A DNA stretch of 5,106 bases from assembly GCA_030430725.1 (NCBI GenBank), contig JAUIKP010000282.1:1-5106 (forward strand), written 5' to 3'. The translations under genes were made by a program, and so were the position numbers. This DNA is from Nitrospiria bacterium. GTDB lineage: Bacteria > Nitrospirota > Nitrospiria > Nitrospirales > UBA8639. A model generated the notes under the pieces. That model worked only from the letters and a program-made list of their open reading frames with translations. It was not told the DNA's origin and made no database searches. Shown here piece by piece: positions 5,008 to 5,106 of this stretch; within the stretch, counting starts at the first letter, position 1, and each line of letters begins with the position of its first letter.

Positions 5008-5106
5008 GACGACTTCCTCTTGCAAGAAGCTTGTATCGCTTTCACGACTCGGACAGCTGAGAACAAAAAATCACCAAAACCCATCCATCGGCAAGGACTT
5101 TCTTTG

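Noticed and set aside
5006..5037. TTGACG followed by a TGTATC-like hexamer, a possible promoter at the right edge
   Set aside because: The spacing is about 20 and the -10 matches only about half the consensus; it also overlaps the terminator T tract.
5042..5106. Open minus-strand frame from the right edge ending at 5042, possible C-terminus of a convergent gene
   Set aside because: Only about 20 codons are visible, with no recognisable motif, and no terminator on the minus strand after the stop. It cannot be supported from this window.

Overview
The window reads as the chromosome of a Gram-negative bacterium: an outer-membrane barrel end, lipoproteins with Sec/Lsp-type leaders, a periplasmic flavoprotein and a periplasmic c-type cytochrome. 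GC is roughly half by eye. The protein style (long MauG-like di-haem protein, small two-cysteine lipoproteins) reminds me of Nitrospirota, possibly a marine Nitrospira-type lineage. That is an impression, not a placement. All convincing genes lie on the + strand.

Layout: (1) bases 2-172 hold the last 56 residues of an outer-membrane beta-barrel protein, closed by a strong intrinsic terminator (197-240). (2) Bases 279-381 form a regulatory block: a good sigma70-type promoter with an extended -10, an inverted repeat around its -35, and tandem Fur-type operators just downstream of the predicted transcription start. (3) Bases 426-2587 hold a probable four-gene operon: a lipoprotein, a periplasmic FMN_bind protein with a covalent-flavin attachment motif, a four-helix inner-membrane protein of unknown family, and a small lipoprotein. 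(4) Bases 2588-3060 contain no gene I can support, but do hold a terminator (2801-2839), two strong hairpins (2880-2907 and 2912-2948), and an anti-Shine-Dalgarno match to the ribosome-binding site of the next gene. (5) Bases 3061-4896 encode a large exported di-haem protein of the cytochrome c peroxidase/MauG superfamily, apparently a single-gene transcript ending at the terminator at 4972-5007. (6) Bases 5008-5106 hold nothing I can support.

Working model: iron limitation relieves Fur repression of an operon that places a flavinylated electron carrier in the periplasm beside a membrane partner and two lipoproteins. Flavinylated FMN_bind proteins typically move electrons between the quinone pool or membrane and periplasmic or extracellular acceptors. 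Fur control suggests an iron-related acceptor, such as ferric iron or a ferric chelate, or a flavin system that is used when haem is scarce. The operon's membrane partner has no name I recognise, and this is the best candidate here for an undescribed system. The di-haem protein is probably separately controlled, possibly through RNA structure in its leader.
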